From contig DYKG01000020.1 in the NCBI GenBank assembly GCA_020722725.1, positions 1 through 60,392 of the forward strand: DNA of 60,392 nucleotides, read 5' to 3'. A program made the position numbers and the translations under genes. Under the pieces are notes generated by a model. That model saw only the letters and a program-made list of their open reading frames with translations, made no database searches and was not told where the DNA came from. Below are positions 19,309-27,928 of this stretch, one piece after another (positions within the stretch are counted from its first letter, which is position 1; every line of letters starts with the position of its first letter). This stretch comes from Candidatus Methylomirabilis sp. GTDB lineage: Bacteria; Muiribacteriota; Ozemobacteria; Ozemobacterales; Ozemobacteraceae.

Positions 19309-20110
19309 ATTTACCCCACCGGGCGGAATGCCTCAGGAATCTTTTAACAAGCTGATTCTTATTGGCGGAATCATTCTTTTTCTTTTTGCCGTCAGCCTTG
19401 CGATGCAAAGCCCTGAAGACCTTATGACCAGCGCATTCAGATACATCGTTCTGGTGCCGATAATTCTGCTGTCATTAACCTTTCATGAGCTGGCGCATGC
19501 TCTCATGGCAGACTATCTCGGCGATCCAACGCCAAGAAGAATGGGAAGAATAAGCCTTAATCCACTTAGACATCTTGATTTCTTTGGCGCGCTGCTGCTT
19601 TTTTTCACCGGATTCGGCTGGGCTAAGCCAGTAATGGTTGACGCCACAAACTTTCGTATTCCCGGTCGTGCGATGGCAGTGGTTGCTGCGGTTGGTCCTC
19701 TGTCAAACTTCTTTATCGCCGGAGCCGGCATGGTTATGATGAAAATTCTGGCTGCATCGGTTGAATACCTTGCAGCATCGCCAATAGCAGTTCTTCTATT
19801 GCAGAGTACTCTCGAAACAATTATATTAATCAATCTGAGCCTGGCATTTTTCAATCTGCTGCCAGTCCCTCCCCTGGATGGCTCAAGAATTCTTTCTTAT
19901 CTCATGCCGCCGCGTTACCGGCTTCAATACCGAAGTTTCGAGGATGTGGCACCGCTGATTCTTCTGGTTCTTTTTGCCATTGGTGGACTTGGAGTCATTC
20001 TTTCACCACTGATCAATCAGGCATACGGCATGCTCAACTCACTTGCCGGCAACCCGGTCAGGGCGATCAGATTCTTCCTGTTCCGATATTCTGGCGGAAT
20101 CAGCATGTAA
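19280..20110 (+). CDS. M50-family (site-2 protease-like) membrane metalloprotease
   Basis: About 276 residues with five or six membrane helices. HELAH (near residue 70) supplies zinc ligands and NLLPVPPLDGSRIL carries the conserved third ligand Asp, as in site-2 proteases. These enzymes cleave membrane or membrane-proximal proteins. The start is uncertain: TTG at 19280 has AGGAG seven bases upstream and overlaps the previous gene by 29 bases; TTG at 19256 is further up; ATG at 19328 lies 20 bases after the previous stop but has a poor ribosome site. It ends the signalling operon before a strong bidirectional terminator. Confidence 0.88.
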   Translation: MPYRNIRVYKFTPPGGMPQESFNKLILIGGIILFLFAVSLAMQSPEDLMTSAFRYIVLVPIILLSLTFHELAHALMADYLGDPTPRRMGRISLNPLRHLDFFGALLLFFTGFGWAKPVMVDATNFRIPGRAMAVVAAVGPLSNFFIAGAGMVMMKILAASVEYLAASPIAVLLLQSTLETIILINLSLAFFNLLPVPPLDGSRILSYLMPPRYRLQYRSFEDVAPLILLVLFAIGGLGVILSPLINQAYGMLNSLAGNPVRAIRFFLFRYSGGISM

Positions 20111-20174
20111 AATTCATTTTTCTTTTGTCCTCACCTTTTCAGTCTTGTAGCTGTTTAAAAAATCTTTTTAAATC

Positions 20175-20209
20175 AAAACTCCCTGAAATTTAGACTTTCA
20201 GGGAGTTTT
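20175..20209. terminator. Strong bidirectional terminator
   Basis: A 14-bp perfect stem (arms 20175-20188 and 20196-20209, 7-base loop) with A4 at one end and T4 at the other, located between the convergent M50 and ferritin genes. It should stop transcription from both sides. Confidence 0.92.
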
Positions 20210-20244
20210 ATTGGTCAATAAAACCGTTTTTATGCAGTAAAATT

Positions 20245-20766
20245 TCAGGCAGCGGCAGGATTCAACGGGTCAACTGCGGCCGGGCGGGCTGCCAGCTCAC
20301 GGTCAACCATGAACATTCCACCCGGAGCATTCCCGGTAAGATTGATCATATCGACGACTCCCTTGACGCCTGCTTCTTCTTCTACCTGTTCGCCAACAAA
20401 CCAGTTCAGCAAATTGGCGGTGGAATGATCTTTGAGTGACAGCGCAAGATCGACCAGATTGTTGATGCAGCTCGTAATATATACTTCGTGCTTGTATACT
20501 TCTTCAAATGCCAGCTGCGGGGTCTTCCATGATTTCGGCGGAGCTTTGATCGCCTTGAGTTCAACCGCTGCCCCCTTTTCTTCAAGGTAATTCATGAAAC
20601 GAACCACATGGCCCATTTCTTCCATTGCCTGATTGCGCATCCAGTGACGCATGCCCATCAAGCCTTTATCAGCACCGTATTCAGCCATTGCAAGGTAAAG
20701 ATAGAAAGAATACATTTCTTCCTGGATATGATTATTGATCGCTGCGGCCATTTTTTTGTCGAGCAT
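20245..20766 (-). CDS. ftn: Bacterial non-haem ferritin
   Basis: A 173-residue four-helix-bundle protein. Ferroxidase-centre residues are visible in EEMYSFYLYLAMA, EEMGHVVRFM, HEVYITSCIN and WFVGEQVEEEA. It stores iron as a 24-subunit shell in the cytoplasm and limits oxidative damage. The C-terminus after VDRELAARP is an Ala/Pro tail. The ATG at 20766 has a GGAGG site. The AT-rich 70-base upstream gap may hold a metal-responsive operator, but I could not identify a clean palindrome. Confidence 0.95.
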   Translation of the reverse strand: MLDKKMAAAINNHIQEEMYSFYLYLAMAEYGADKGLMGMRHWMRNQAMEEMGHVVRFMNYLEEKGAAVELKAIKAPPKSWKTPQLAFEEVYKHEVYITSCINNLVDLALSLKDHSTANLLNWFVGEQVEEEAGVKGVVDMINLTGNAPGGMFMVDRELAARPAAVDPLNPAAA

Positions 20767-20836
20767 TTAATTGCCTCCATTAAAGTATTGTTTACCTTAA
20801 TAGACTATAATATTCTGTTCATCTCTGCAATAGATT

Positions 20837-21304
20837 TTAAAGACGATCATCGAAGCTCTGAAATTTTTTGAGTACCGGGTCTTCAGTATCGTTCTGGTGA
20901 TGCCGCAGAACCAGTCTTATCAGTCTTCGATCAGCTTTAAGCATCCGCAGCAATCGAGCACCCTCTACGCAGTGTTTCGCATTCGAAATAGGAAAAATAA
21001 CTTTGAGAATCTTGAAAAAAAGCGAATGCCTGGTAACGCCTTTGCCTAGATCATGAGTCAGGGCCAAAAGTTGTAAAAATTGTCGTTCTTCGGCTGAAAT
21101 ATTTTCTGCGCACTCGACTGCTTCAAAAACCCTCAGAACATGAGCCCTTTCAGATGGTCGCAGCTTTTCAAGATATGGGCGATATTCGGCAGGAAGAAAC
21201 ATCAGAGCTTTCTGCCACAATGCCGGATCAATCCTGGGAAACAGAACCTGCTTGAACTGCCAGCATCGATATCTGATGCGGCCAAGCAGTCTCTTGAGCG
21301 TCAT
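20837..21304 (-). CDS. HD-domain phosphohydrolase-like protein
   Basis: A 155-residue protein with an HD-type pattern: HVLRVFEAVECAEN, then LLALTHDLGKG (the HD pair), then NAKHCVEGARLL and LVLRHHQND supplying later histidines. The substrate is unknown; HD proteins act on nucleotides or nucleotide second messengers. I use the ATG at 21304, one base after the rarA stop; upstream in-frame ATGs at 21325 and 21322 would overlap rarA. It is the third gene of an HD-rarA-HD set. The first 60 residues are basic and unrecognised. Confidence 0.75.
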   Translation of the reverse strand: MTLKRLLGRIRYRCWQFKQVLFPRIDPALWQKALMFLPAEYRPYLEKLRPSERAHVLRVFEAVECAENISAEERQFLQLLALTHDLGKGVTRHSLFFKILKVIFPISNAKHCVEGARLLRMLKADRRLIRLVLRHHQNDTEDPVLKKFQSFDDRL

Positions 21305-21305
21305 C

Positions 21306-22658
21306 TTATCTGGCTTTGCCATCATATCTTTCAGGCCATAAATTGCGAAATCGCTCGGCAACCGCCTTTTCTTTGCCTATAAGCCTGGCACAGTAGAACT
21401 TTTGCCCCTTTAGCTTCTCAGGCAGGTAATCATCGCTAACGAAGCCATCTTTAAAATCATGGGGATACCGATACTCACGGCCATAGCCCATTTCTTTCAT
21501 CAGCCCGGTGGGCGCGTTGCGAATATGAAAAGGAACCGGCTGCTCTCCACTCTCTCTGATGCAGCACGTCACAGCCTTCTCAGCCAGATAAACCGAATTG
21601 CTTTTTGGTGCCGCGGCAAGATATACCGCGAGATGAGCCAGAAAAAGATGGCCTTCCGGGGGGCCAATATAATCGAAAGCCTGAGCAGCCGACATGGCAA
21701 GAGTAAGGGCAAATGGATCCGCCATTCCCACATCTTCAGAAGCAAATCTGATCATGCGCCGCAAAATGAAACGACAATTCTCCCCACCCTCGATCATACG
21801 ATAAAGCCAGTAAAGACTGGCATCGGGGTCAGACCCGCGCATCGACTTGTGAAAAGCAGAAATCAGGTTATAATGCTCTTCACCACCCTTGTCATATTTC
21901 AAAGCCCTTGTCTGGAAGCTTTCAGCAACCGTTTCAGAGCTGACTGAAGGCTGAAAAGGATTCTGTTGCCGGGCAATCTCGCAGCAGGTTTCAAGAACAT
22001 TCAAAGCAATGCGGGCATCACCATCGGCCATCATTGCGATATTTTCAATCGCCGTTTCGGCAAAATCCACTTTTGGCGGCCGGGCAATGATTTTGTCCTG
22101 ATCCAGGGCTCGCAACATGATACTGATCAGTGCATCTTCGGCTACCGGCTTGAGGGTTAAAACCTGACAGCGCGAAAGAAGAGCCGAAATCACTTCGAAA
22201 CCGGGGTTTTCGGTTGTCGCCCCGATGAAAACAACAGTACCCGACTCAATATGCGGCAACAACGCATCCTGCTGTGCTTTGTTAAAACGGTGTATTTCAT
22301 CCACAAAAAGCAGGGTTTTACGACCGTTTAAGCGGCGAATTTCGGCTGCATGGTCAAATACCCGTTTGAGATCTTTTACTCCGGAAGTAACCGCTGAAAG
22401 CTGAATAAACTCTGCGTCAGCAATACCGGCCATTAATCTGGCAAGAGTTGTCTTGCCACAACCAGGGGGCCCCCAGAAAATTATTGAACCGCTAAGACCT
22501 GCTTCCATAAGCATTCTAAGCGGCCGTCCAACCCCAAGAATGTGTTCCTGACCAAGAATATCGTCGAGACGCGATGGCCGCATGCGATCAGCCAACGGCT
22601 GATATGGCGTCTGCCGGTTAATGTTTCCCGACGATTCCTGTTCGAAAAGATCCTTCAT
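21306..22658 (-). CDS. rarA: Replication-associated recombination ATPase RarA (MgsA/Mgs1 family)
   Basis: A 450-residue clamp-loader-like AAA+ ATPase. [16 protein letters not shown] near the N-terminus, Walker [10 protein letters not shown] (63-71), Walker [21 protein letters not shown] and sensor region [11 protein letters not shown] identify RarA, as does the C-terminal tetramer domain with [12 protein letters not shown]. It acts at stalled replication forks. Its start overlaps the stop of the preceding HD gene as TAATG, and a second HD gene follows by one base, so all three are probably made together. Confidence 0.96.
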   Translation of the reverse strand: MKDLFEQESSGNINRQTPYQPLADRMRPSRLDDILGQEHILGVGRPLRMLMEAGLSGSIIFWGPPGCGKTTLARLMAGIADAEFIQLSAVTSGVKDLKRVFDHAAEIRRLNGRKTLLFVDEIHRFNKAQQDALLPHIESGTVVFIGATTENPGFEVISALLSRCQVLTLKPVAEDALISIMLRALDQDKIIARPPKVDFAETAIENIAMMADGDARIALNVLETCCEIARQQNPFQPSVSSETVAESFQTRALKYDKGGEEHYNLISAFHKSMRGSDPDASLYWLYRMIEGGENCRFILRRMIRFASEDVGMADPFALTLAMSAAQAFDYIGPPEGHLFLAHLAVYLAAAPKSNSVYLAEKAVTCCIRESGEQPVPFHIRNAPTGLMKEMGYGREYRYPHDFKDGFVSDDYLPEKLKGQKFYCARLIGKEKAVAERFRNLWPERYDGKAR

Positions 22659-23212
22659 TACTGCATCAGCTCATTTTCGATCTGGCTCATGGCTGACAAA
22701 GCCAGATCAACGAATTCCTCAAATGGAACTCCGGCTTTTTCACATTCGAGAATATTTTCTCGCGAAACGCTGCGGGCAAAATGCTTCTCTTTCATTCTTT
22801 TGGCTATTGATTTGGCTTTAACCGAAGAGATTTTTCGATCGGGATATACCATGGCACAGGCAACGATAAGGCCGGTTATGCTCTCAGAGGCCGCCAGAGC
22901 ATGATCGAGAACAGTTTCGCGAACCACTCCGGTTTCTTCATTGTGCGCCATAATCGCCTTCAAATAATGTTCAGGCAGTCCTTCAGTCTTTAAAATTTCT
23001 GCAGCCACGCGGGCATGTCTTTTCATATCATCGCGAGTTGTATCAAGATCCATGTCATGCAGTAACCCCAGAATCTCCCAGTCTTCTTCCGGCTGACCCA
23101 GACGACGTGCCACCGCTTTCATAACCGCGGCACTGGCCAGGCAGTGACGGCGAAGGTTTTCATTACTGAGATGCTGATTGAGCAAAATATGGGCTTTTTC
23201 AAGATTAATCAT
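22658..23212 (-). CDS. HDIG-type HD hydrolase
   Basis: A 184-residue protein with RRHCLASAAVMKAVA, LLHDMDLDTTRDD, KRHARVAAEIL and IMAHNEETG, which fit the H-HD-D pattern of HDIG metal-dependent phosphohydrolases. The C-terminal half resembles the conserved family found in many anaerobes (KAKSIAKRMKEKHFARSVSR). The substrate is unknown. It is the first gene of a tightly coupled HD-rarA-HD unit and lies 15 bases after the exported-protein gene on the same strand, so the latter may belong to the same transcript. Confidence 0.85.
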   Translation of the reverse strand: MINLEKAHILLNQHLSNENLRRHCLASAAVMKAVARRLGQPEEDWEILGLLHDMDLDTTRDDMKRHARVAAEILKTEGLPEHYLKAIMAHNEETGVVRETVLDHALAASESITGLIVACAMVYPDRKISSVKAKSIAKRMKEKHFARSVSRENILECEKAGVPFEEFVDLALSAMSQIENELMQ

Positions 23213-23227
23213 GCTTTAACTCCTGAT

Positions 23228-24046
23228 TCAATAAGAGCTGATATTTTCAAGATCGCTTTCCGACTTCTTTCCTAATACCTCGATCACTTTCCAGGTGTGG
23301 CGGCGATATGCCAGAGCAACTTCATGCGCCAGCTCGCGCAAAGCTTCGCTGCTCATTTCCTGCTTGGGGTAGATCAGCATTTTCTGACCGGTCAGAAAAA
23401 CGGCATTTTTAACGGGAAGATGCTGCTCAAGCCATTTTAGAAAGGCGTCGTTGTCAAGCAATGCGCCTGCGCTTGCCAGGTCGAGGCCCTTGCTTTCATT
23501 GTTTATAAAACCCGGTGCATGGCCGGTTGAGTGAAAACAGTTCTTACAGGGCTCAAGGCCGGCAAGGGCTGCCACATCTTTTACCCACAGCCGGGTTGAA
23601 TGGCTTGCGCACTCAAGAAAGGGGTCGTGATAAAAGTCAGCTTCGCGGGTAACCCAGGCAATTGTGGCATCATTAGCAGCCCTGGCAGTTGAAACACCAA
23701 CATCTTCAAGATTTGAGTCAGCAGAAGTCTCGGTAAAATCAGCCTCATTGGGGGAAATACTTTCTTTAGCAGATTTTCGGCTGGAGTAAACCCCGGTAAA
23801 AACAGTCTGAGCCGGGGCAAACTTTTTCTGCCGCCCGCCCTGATTTGAAAAAATGTAACCTTCAGCATGATCGATCTTTTTTAAAATCACTGAACCAGAT
23901 GTTATTTCAGGCTTATCACCATCAACAATAATTTCTCGACCATCAGAAGTCTTGATCAAATAAGCATCATTTTGAGCCGAAACTGGCAGGCCCGCCCCAC
24001 CAAAAATCAGGATCAGAGCCAATGCCCGAAAAAGCTTCATATTCAT
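23228..24046 (-). CDS. Exported protein of unknown function with a Cys/His motif
   Basis: A 272-residue protein with a signal peptide (cleavage near VSAQ, about residue 25). Residues 26-85 look like small beta repeats (YLIKTSDGREIIVDGD). A later segment, YHDPFLECASHSTRLWV followed by GLEPCKNCFHS, resembles the Cys-x-Cys metal-binding pattern found in Ada-type and nuclease-associated modules, where Y-H-x-C and C-x2-C bind zinc; here one Cys precedes SH. I do not recognise the whole protein. The ATG at 24046 has GGAGA seven bases upstream. It leads the minus-strand transcript into the HD-rarA-HD genes. Confidence 0.75.
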   Translation of the reverse strand: MNMKLFRALALILIFGGAGLPVSAQNDAYLIKTSDGREIIVDGDKPEITSGSVILKKIDHAEGYIFSNQGGRQKKFAPAQTVFTGVYSSRKSAKESISPNEADFTETSADSNLEDVGVSTARAANDATIAWVTREADFYHDPFLECASHSTRLWVKDVAALAGLEPCKNCFHSTGHAPGFINNESKGLDLASAGALLDNDAFLKWLEQHLPVKNAVFLTGQKMLIYPKQEMSSEALRELAHEVALAYRRHTWKVIEVLGKKSESDLENISSY

Positions 24047-24122
24047 CTTGTCTCTCCGAAATTCTACATTTTGGTTATTTTAGCAGAGATTCAATTTTTG
24101 CGCAGCATCTGCTCAATCGTTT

Positions 24123-24151
24123 TTGTTTAAGCAGTGCACTTGTGTTATAAT
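24123..24151 (+). promoter_or_regulatory. Sigma-70 promoter for the DUF885/HIT genes
   Basis: TTGTTT (24123-24128), a 17-base spacer and a perfect TATAAT (24146-24151) preceded by TGT, so it also fits an extended -10. It lies 26 bases before the ATG. The 11 bases TGTGTTATAAT recur upstream of the exported protein at 26423. Confidence 0.7.
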
Positions 24152-24177
24152 TTCAAAAAAACAAAGGAGGCTTGTCA

Positions 24178-25854
24178 ATGCGCCGCGAAGCCATTTATAA
24201 CCATCCTGGATTCGCCAGAATTGCTGACCGGTATTACAGTGAACTGCTCAGCCGAAACCCGGTAACCGCGACCTGGCTGGGAGAGCATTCGTTCGATGGC
24301 ATTCTGCCTGAAACTGGCGCTGAGGCTGTAGAACGCAACATTTCTTTCCTTCGCGAGATGCGCGATTCTTTTGCAACTTTGCCCGAGACGGGACTATCCA
24401 TCGATGAAAGACTGGATCGCGACATTGCCATACATTTTGCCGAATCCCAGATTTTTGCCGACGAAGACATGCAGCGCTGGAAAATGGGACGCGATCTGGC
24501 CATGAATATCGGCGATTCGCTTTTTCTTCTTTTCTCCCGAGACTTTGCTTCTTTACAAGACCGGGTCGAGGCGATGATTTTGCGACTGAAAGCTGTTCCC
24601 ATGTTTCTGGCGGGGGGCAAAACCCTGTTTCAGAAAGTTCCTGCACTTTGGGGCGAAATTTACCTGGAGTCGCTCTACAAACTTCCGGGGTTTATTGATA
24701 GCATTGAAAGTTCAATTGGGTCAAAGATTTCGCCTATCCTGCTGAATCAGTTCACCCTGGCGGCACAATCGGCCAAAAAAGCCATCGTCGAATTTCGCAA
24801 CTGGCTTACGCACGCGGTTATGCCGAAAGCTTCCCATGACTGGGCGATGGGAGAAACCGCCTTCAACGCCTGGATAAGCACCAGGAAAATTGGGCTGAAA
24901 GCTCAGGAAATCATCGATCTGGCAGAAAGATCAGCACAACAGGCTCGCATTAAGCTGGAAAGCCTCAGCAGAACAATACTTGGTCAGGCTACCGGATCTG
25001 CCACCGGCGCTAGAAATGAGGCGCTGAAAAGAATCAGAAGACATGCCCCACCTAATTTCGATTTGGCCCTGGCTGCATATCGTGAAGCGGTAGAACGCTG
25101 CCGCAACTTCATTCTGACAAATGATTTCGCAACCCTGCCCGAAAATGAGGAGCTTGAGATAATTGAAACGCCTGAGTTCATGGCACATCTGATTCCATTT
25201 TCTGCTTACATCAGCCCGGAAAGAAGCTCCAGGGCATTGAAAGGCACTTACCTGCTCACCCGCGACCGCAACAACAACGACTCTAGTCGCTATAATTATG
25301 CCGAAATCACCAATTCAGTATTGCATGAAGGCTACCCCGGACATCATCTGCAGTTAACCGGGCAAAACCTTCACCCTGGCAAAATGAGAATTTTTGCCGA
25401 CAGCAATGAAATGATCGAGGGATGGGCCAATTATTGTGAAGATCAGCTGCAAAAAATGGGTTTCTACCAGAGCAACGAAGAAATTTTTGCTCAGGCTCTT
25501 GATCAGCTTTTCAATGCTATCAGGCTGAAAATCGACTTCAACCTGCAGACCAGGAAATGGTCTTTTGACCAGGCCGCCGGACATCTGATGCAGGAAATTG
25601 GCCTTGACCGCAACTCTGCTAATGCCGAAGTTCGACGATACACCCGGAATCCGGGCGCCCAGATTGGCTATTCAGTCGGCAGAGATCTGCTTCTTGATTT
25701 GAAACAATCGCTAAAAAACCAGTTTAAAGGCAATTTTACTGACAAATGCTTTCATGACCTGATAATATACGAAGGCAGTATTCCCATCCATATGGCGAGA
25801 AAATATTACCCCGAATTCATCAAGACTCAAAACAAGACCCAAACCAGGACCTGA
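24178..25854 (+). CDS. DUF885 family metallopeptidase-like protein
   Basis: A 558-residue protein of the DUF885 family. The hallmark HEGYPGHHLQ (HExxxGHH) and the later EMIEGWANYCEDQ supply probable zinc ligands and the catalytic Glu; NPGAQIGYSVGRD near the C-terminus is also family-typical. Members are thought to be zinc-dependent peptidases related to carboxypeptidase-like folds. There is no signal peptide. The ATG at 24178 has a perfect AAAGGAGG site seven bases upstream; an in-frame TTG at 24172 is less likely. The HIT gene starts one base after the stop. Confidence 0.9.
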   Translation: MRREAIYNHPGFARIADRYYSELLSRNPVTATWLGEHSFDGILPETGAEAVERNISFLREMRDSFATLPETGLSIDERLDRDIAIHFAESQIFADEDMQRWKMGRDLAMNIGDSLFLLFSRDFASLQDRVEAMILRLKAVPMFLAGGKTLFQKVPALWGEIYLESLYKLPGFIDSIESSIGSKISPILLNQFTLAAQSAKKAIVEFRNWLTHAVMPKASHDWAMGETAFNAWISTRKIGLKAQEIIDLAERSAQQARIKLESLSRTILGQATGSATGARNEALKRIRRHAPPNFDLALAAYREAVERCRNFILTNDFATLPENEELEIIETPEFMAHLIPFSAYISPERSSRALKGTYLLTRDRNNNDSSRYNYAEITNSVLHEGYPGHHLQLTGQNLHPGKMRIFADSNEMIEGWANYCEDQLQKMGFYQSNEEIFAQALDQLFNAIRLKIDFNLQTRKWSFDQAAGHLMQEIGLDRNSANAEVRRYTRNPGAQIGYSVGRDLLLDLKQSLKNQFKGNFTDKCFHDLIIYEGSIPIHMARKYYPEFIKTQNKTQTRT

Positions 25855-25855
25855 A

Positions 25856-26362
25856 ATGACATTCAAAAAGCAGCTTTTCATTCCCAATAAGCGCGACTAC
25901 ATAACCGCGACCAGAAATCACGATGGGCCATGTATCATTTGCTCGATCATTGCCGAAGCTCCTGAAGTAACCAATTTGCTTGTATGGAAAAATAGTATCG
26001 TGGCCGCCTGCGCCAACCTTTATCCCTACAATGCAGGCCATTTGCTTCTTTTTCCGATACGCCACATTCACGATCCCCGCCAGTTGCAAATCAACGAATC
26101 ATCGCAGTTGCAGACTCTTCTCAACAAGGCTCTCGATGTTCTTGACCAGAATTATCAACCAGCTGGTTACAATCTTGGATATAACGTTGGCAAAGCTTCA
26201 GGCGCAAGTATTCCCCATTTGCACCAGCATGTAGTGCCAAGATATTCACGAGAACTTGGGTTTGTCGACATAACTGCCGGAGCCAAAATTATTATCGAAG
26301 ACCCTATGGTTACCCTTGAGAAACTCAAAACCGCGTTTAAGGATTTTACAATCAATCCTTGA
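25856..26362 (+). CDS. HIT-family nucleotide hydrolase/transferase
   Basis: A 168-residue HIT protein. The histidine triad reads HLHQHVVPR, preceded by NVGKASGASIP as in the Ap4A hydrolase/phosphorylase branch, and an N-terminal CIICSII pair could bind zinc. It probably cleaves dinucleoside polyphosphates or nucleoside phosphoramidates. The ATG at 25856 is one base after the DUF885 stop, implying coupled translation. Confidence 0.93.
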   Translation: MTFKKQLFIPNKRDYITATRNHDGPCIICSIIAEAPEVTNLLVWKNSIVAACANLYPYNAGHLLLFPIRHIHDPRQLQINESSQLQTLLNKALDVLDQNYQPAGYNLGYNVGKASGASIPHLHQHVVPRYSRELGFVDITAGAKIIIEDPMVTLEKLKTAFKDFTINP

Positions 26363-26382
26363 CTGGATAACCCTAAAAATTG

Positions 26383-26391
26383 TGTTATAAT
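26383..26391 (+). promoter_or_regulatory. Extended -10 promoter element
   Basis: TGT followed by a perfect TATAAT (26386-26391), in the same 11-base context TGTGTTATAAT as the promoter at 24141-24151. TTGACT at 26359-26364 is 21 bases upstream, too far for a normal -35, so the extended -10 probably carries activity. Confidence 0.5.
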
Positions 26392-26422
26392 CCACAAAAC
26401 TAAATTGTCAGGAGACGTTCAG

Positions 26423-27100
26423 ATGAGAAAAAATCTGCTTTCAGTCGGTATTGCCGCCGCCCTTTTAACTTCAGCCCTGTGCAACGCTTCTCCACGGGGA
26501 GACATGGAATTCCTGGGTTACTCGGAAAACTTTGTTAAAGAAACTGAAAACATGATCAAAGAAAGCGATGTCGACGATCTTGATGACCCGACCATAGAAA
26601 CCGTTTCCAAATCAGAAGAACCAGCCGTAGATGAAGCATCTGTATTACAGGAACAGCTTATAGAGCTGGCAAATACCAGATCGATCAGGGCCGATATGTC
26701 TGATCGATCACTCGAAATTAAAAGCCGCATCGGCAAATACTGGGATAAAATGAGCCCGGATCGGAATGTTCAGGCAATAAGTGATGAACTTAGAAGCCAG
26801 ATTCTTTCAGGCATTCGCGAAGCACTATCAGTTAAAGGATATGAAATCGTTCAGCTCGAGCTCCTGGATCTACCTGAAGGCAGCAACCATGATAAACTTC
26901 GTGCCGTGGCAAGAGTTACCCGTGGCCTGAAAACCCGCGATTCATATAAGGAAATTCAGAAAAACCTTGGAGAAATCAGGCAGATCTGCTCACAGGCGGC
27001 CACGATTGACGGACAATGCTACCTTTCAGAATTAACCACCTTTGTCGCCGAGAATCCGAGAAACAAGTATTATTACGAAAAAACAATTTTAAATTATTGA
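26423..27100 (+). CDS. Exported protein of unknown function
   Basis: A 225-residue protein starting with a typical signal peptide (RKN, then hydrophobic residues, cleavage near ALCNAS). The mature part is acidic and helical with no motif I recognise. Four cysteines in total. The ATG at 26423 has AGGAG eight bases upstream; TTG at 26405 is a less likely start. It stands first in a run of small envelope genes leading to the TPR proteins. Confidence 0.7.
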   Translation: MRKNLLSVGIAAALLTSALCNASPRGDMEFLGYSENFVKETENMIKESDVDDLDDPTIETVSKSEEPAVDEASVLQEQLIELANTRSIRADMSDRSLEIKSRIGKYWDKMSPDRNVQAISDELRSQILSGIREALSVKGYEIVQLELLDLPEGSNHDKLRAVARVTRGLKTRDSYKEIQKNLGEIRQICSQAATIDGQCYLSELTTFVAENPRNKYYYEKTILNY

Positions 27101-27111
27101 TTGATTGAATC

Positions 27112-27522
27112 ATGAGCATACTTGCATCGCCGCGCCAGACAACAAGAATTATGGTTTACGCCATGGTCTGTACTCTGGTTATCGCCTTCGGAACAATCGG
27201 AGCAGTTTTCGCCGAAAATTTCGCGCCGCAGTATGCTTTGATGGGGTTGTTTCTCGGTTCTGCCCTCGGCGCTTTCATCTCTGTCCATGAGGCCACTATT
27301 ATTGGCTGCATGACTGGTATGATTGTTGGACTGGCCGTTTCACCCCTGGTTTATTTTTTTATCGATTTTGAAACCTCATATCTGATGGTTTTTGTTCTCG
27401 CCCTGTTCGGGGCGGCTATGGGTGAACCGATGGCTTACTTCTGGCGAGAAGCGGAAAGCCATGACGAAGACCGGCAAGATGATCAGGATTCAGAACCTGC
27501 CGATCAGGAGACCAGATCTTGA
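27112..27522 (+). CDS. Small polytopic membrane protein
   Basis: A 136-residue protein with three or four membrane helices rich in Gly/Ala (LFLGSALGAFIS, GCMTGMIVGLAVSP) and a highly charged, acidic C-terminal tail. I recognise no family. There is no clear ribosome site before the ATG at 27112, 11 bases after the preceding stop, so coupling to the upstream gene is likely. Its stop overlaps the next start as TTGA. Confidence 0.65.
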   Translation: MSILASPRQTTRIMVYAMVCTLVIAFGTIGAVFAENFAPQYALMGLFLGSALGAFISVHEATIIGCMTGMIVGLAVSPLVYFFIDFETSYLMVFVLALFGAAMGEPMAYFWREAESHDEDRQDDQDSEPADQETRS

Positions 27523-27920
27523 GCGAAATAAGACTGATAATGGTACAGAACAATGTGGCCACTTCAGGGCACATTCCATCTCCATCAATTCCCGCGATAA
27601 TGTGGGCAATCGCTAATGGCGCGAGAGACGCAGAAAGCCTGTGGAAAAAACTGGAAGAAATAGACCCGGGGCTTGCTGAACATTTTCTCACCAACTCCGA
27701 TAATTCACCGCTTCTCGAAGGATTTGACGACGGCTTGCTGGTAATCAGCTGGGATCACTACTGCATCGAATCTTTTCAGGTTTACCAGCCTCTGCGCGTC
27801 ATCGGTTCGGTAATCCCCCACAATGGAAGATACCTCCTGGAAGACGCTCCTGCGATGGAATATGAACTCAGTGCCGATTGGAGCATAATCGATCATCATT
27901 TTGAAGAGAGCAGGCATTAA
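27519..27920 (+). CDS. Small soluble protein of unknown function
   Basis: A 133-residue protein without signal peptide or membrane helix. It is rich in acidic and aromatic residues with no motif I recognise. The start is TTG at 27519, overlapping the previous stop (TTGA) with GGAGA six bases upstream; ATG at 27540 is an alternative. It sits between the small membrane protein and the zinc-ribbon TPR protein on one transcript. Confidence 0.65.
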   Translation: MSEIRLIMVQNNVATSGHIPSPSIPAIMWAIANGARDAESLWKKLEEIDPGLAEHFLTNSDNSPLLEGFDDGLLVISWDHYCIESFQVYQPLRVIGSVIPHNGRYLLEDAPAMEYELSADWSIIDHHFEESRH

Positions 27921-27928
27921 TAGTGGAA

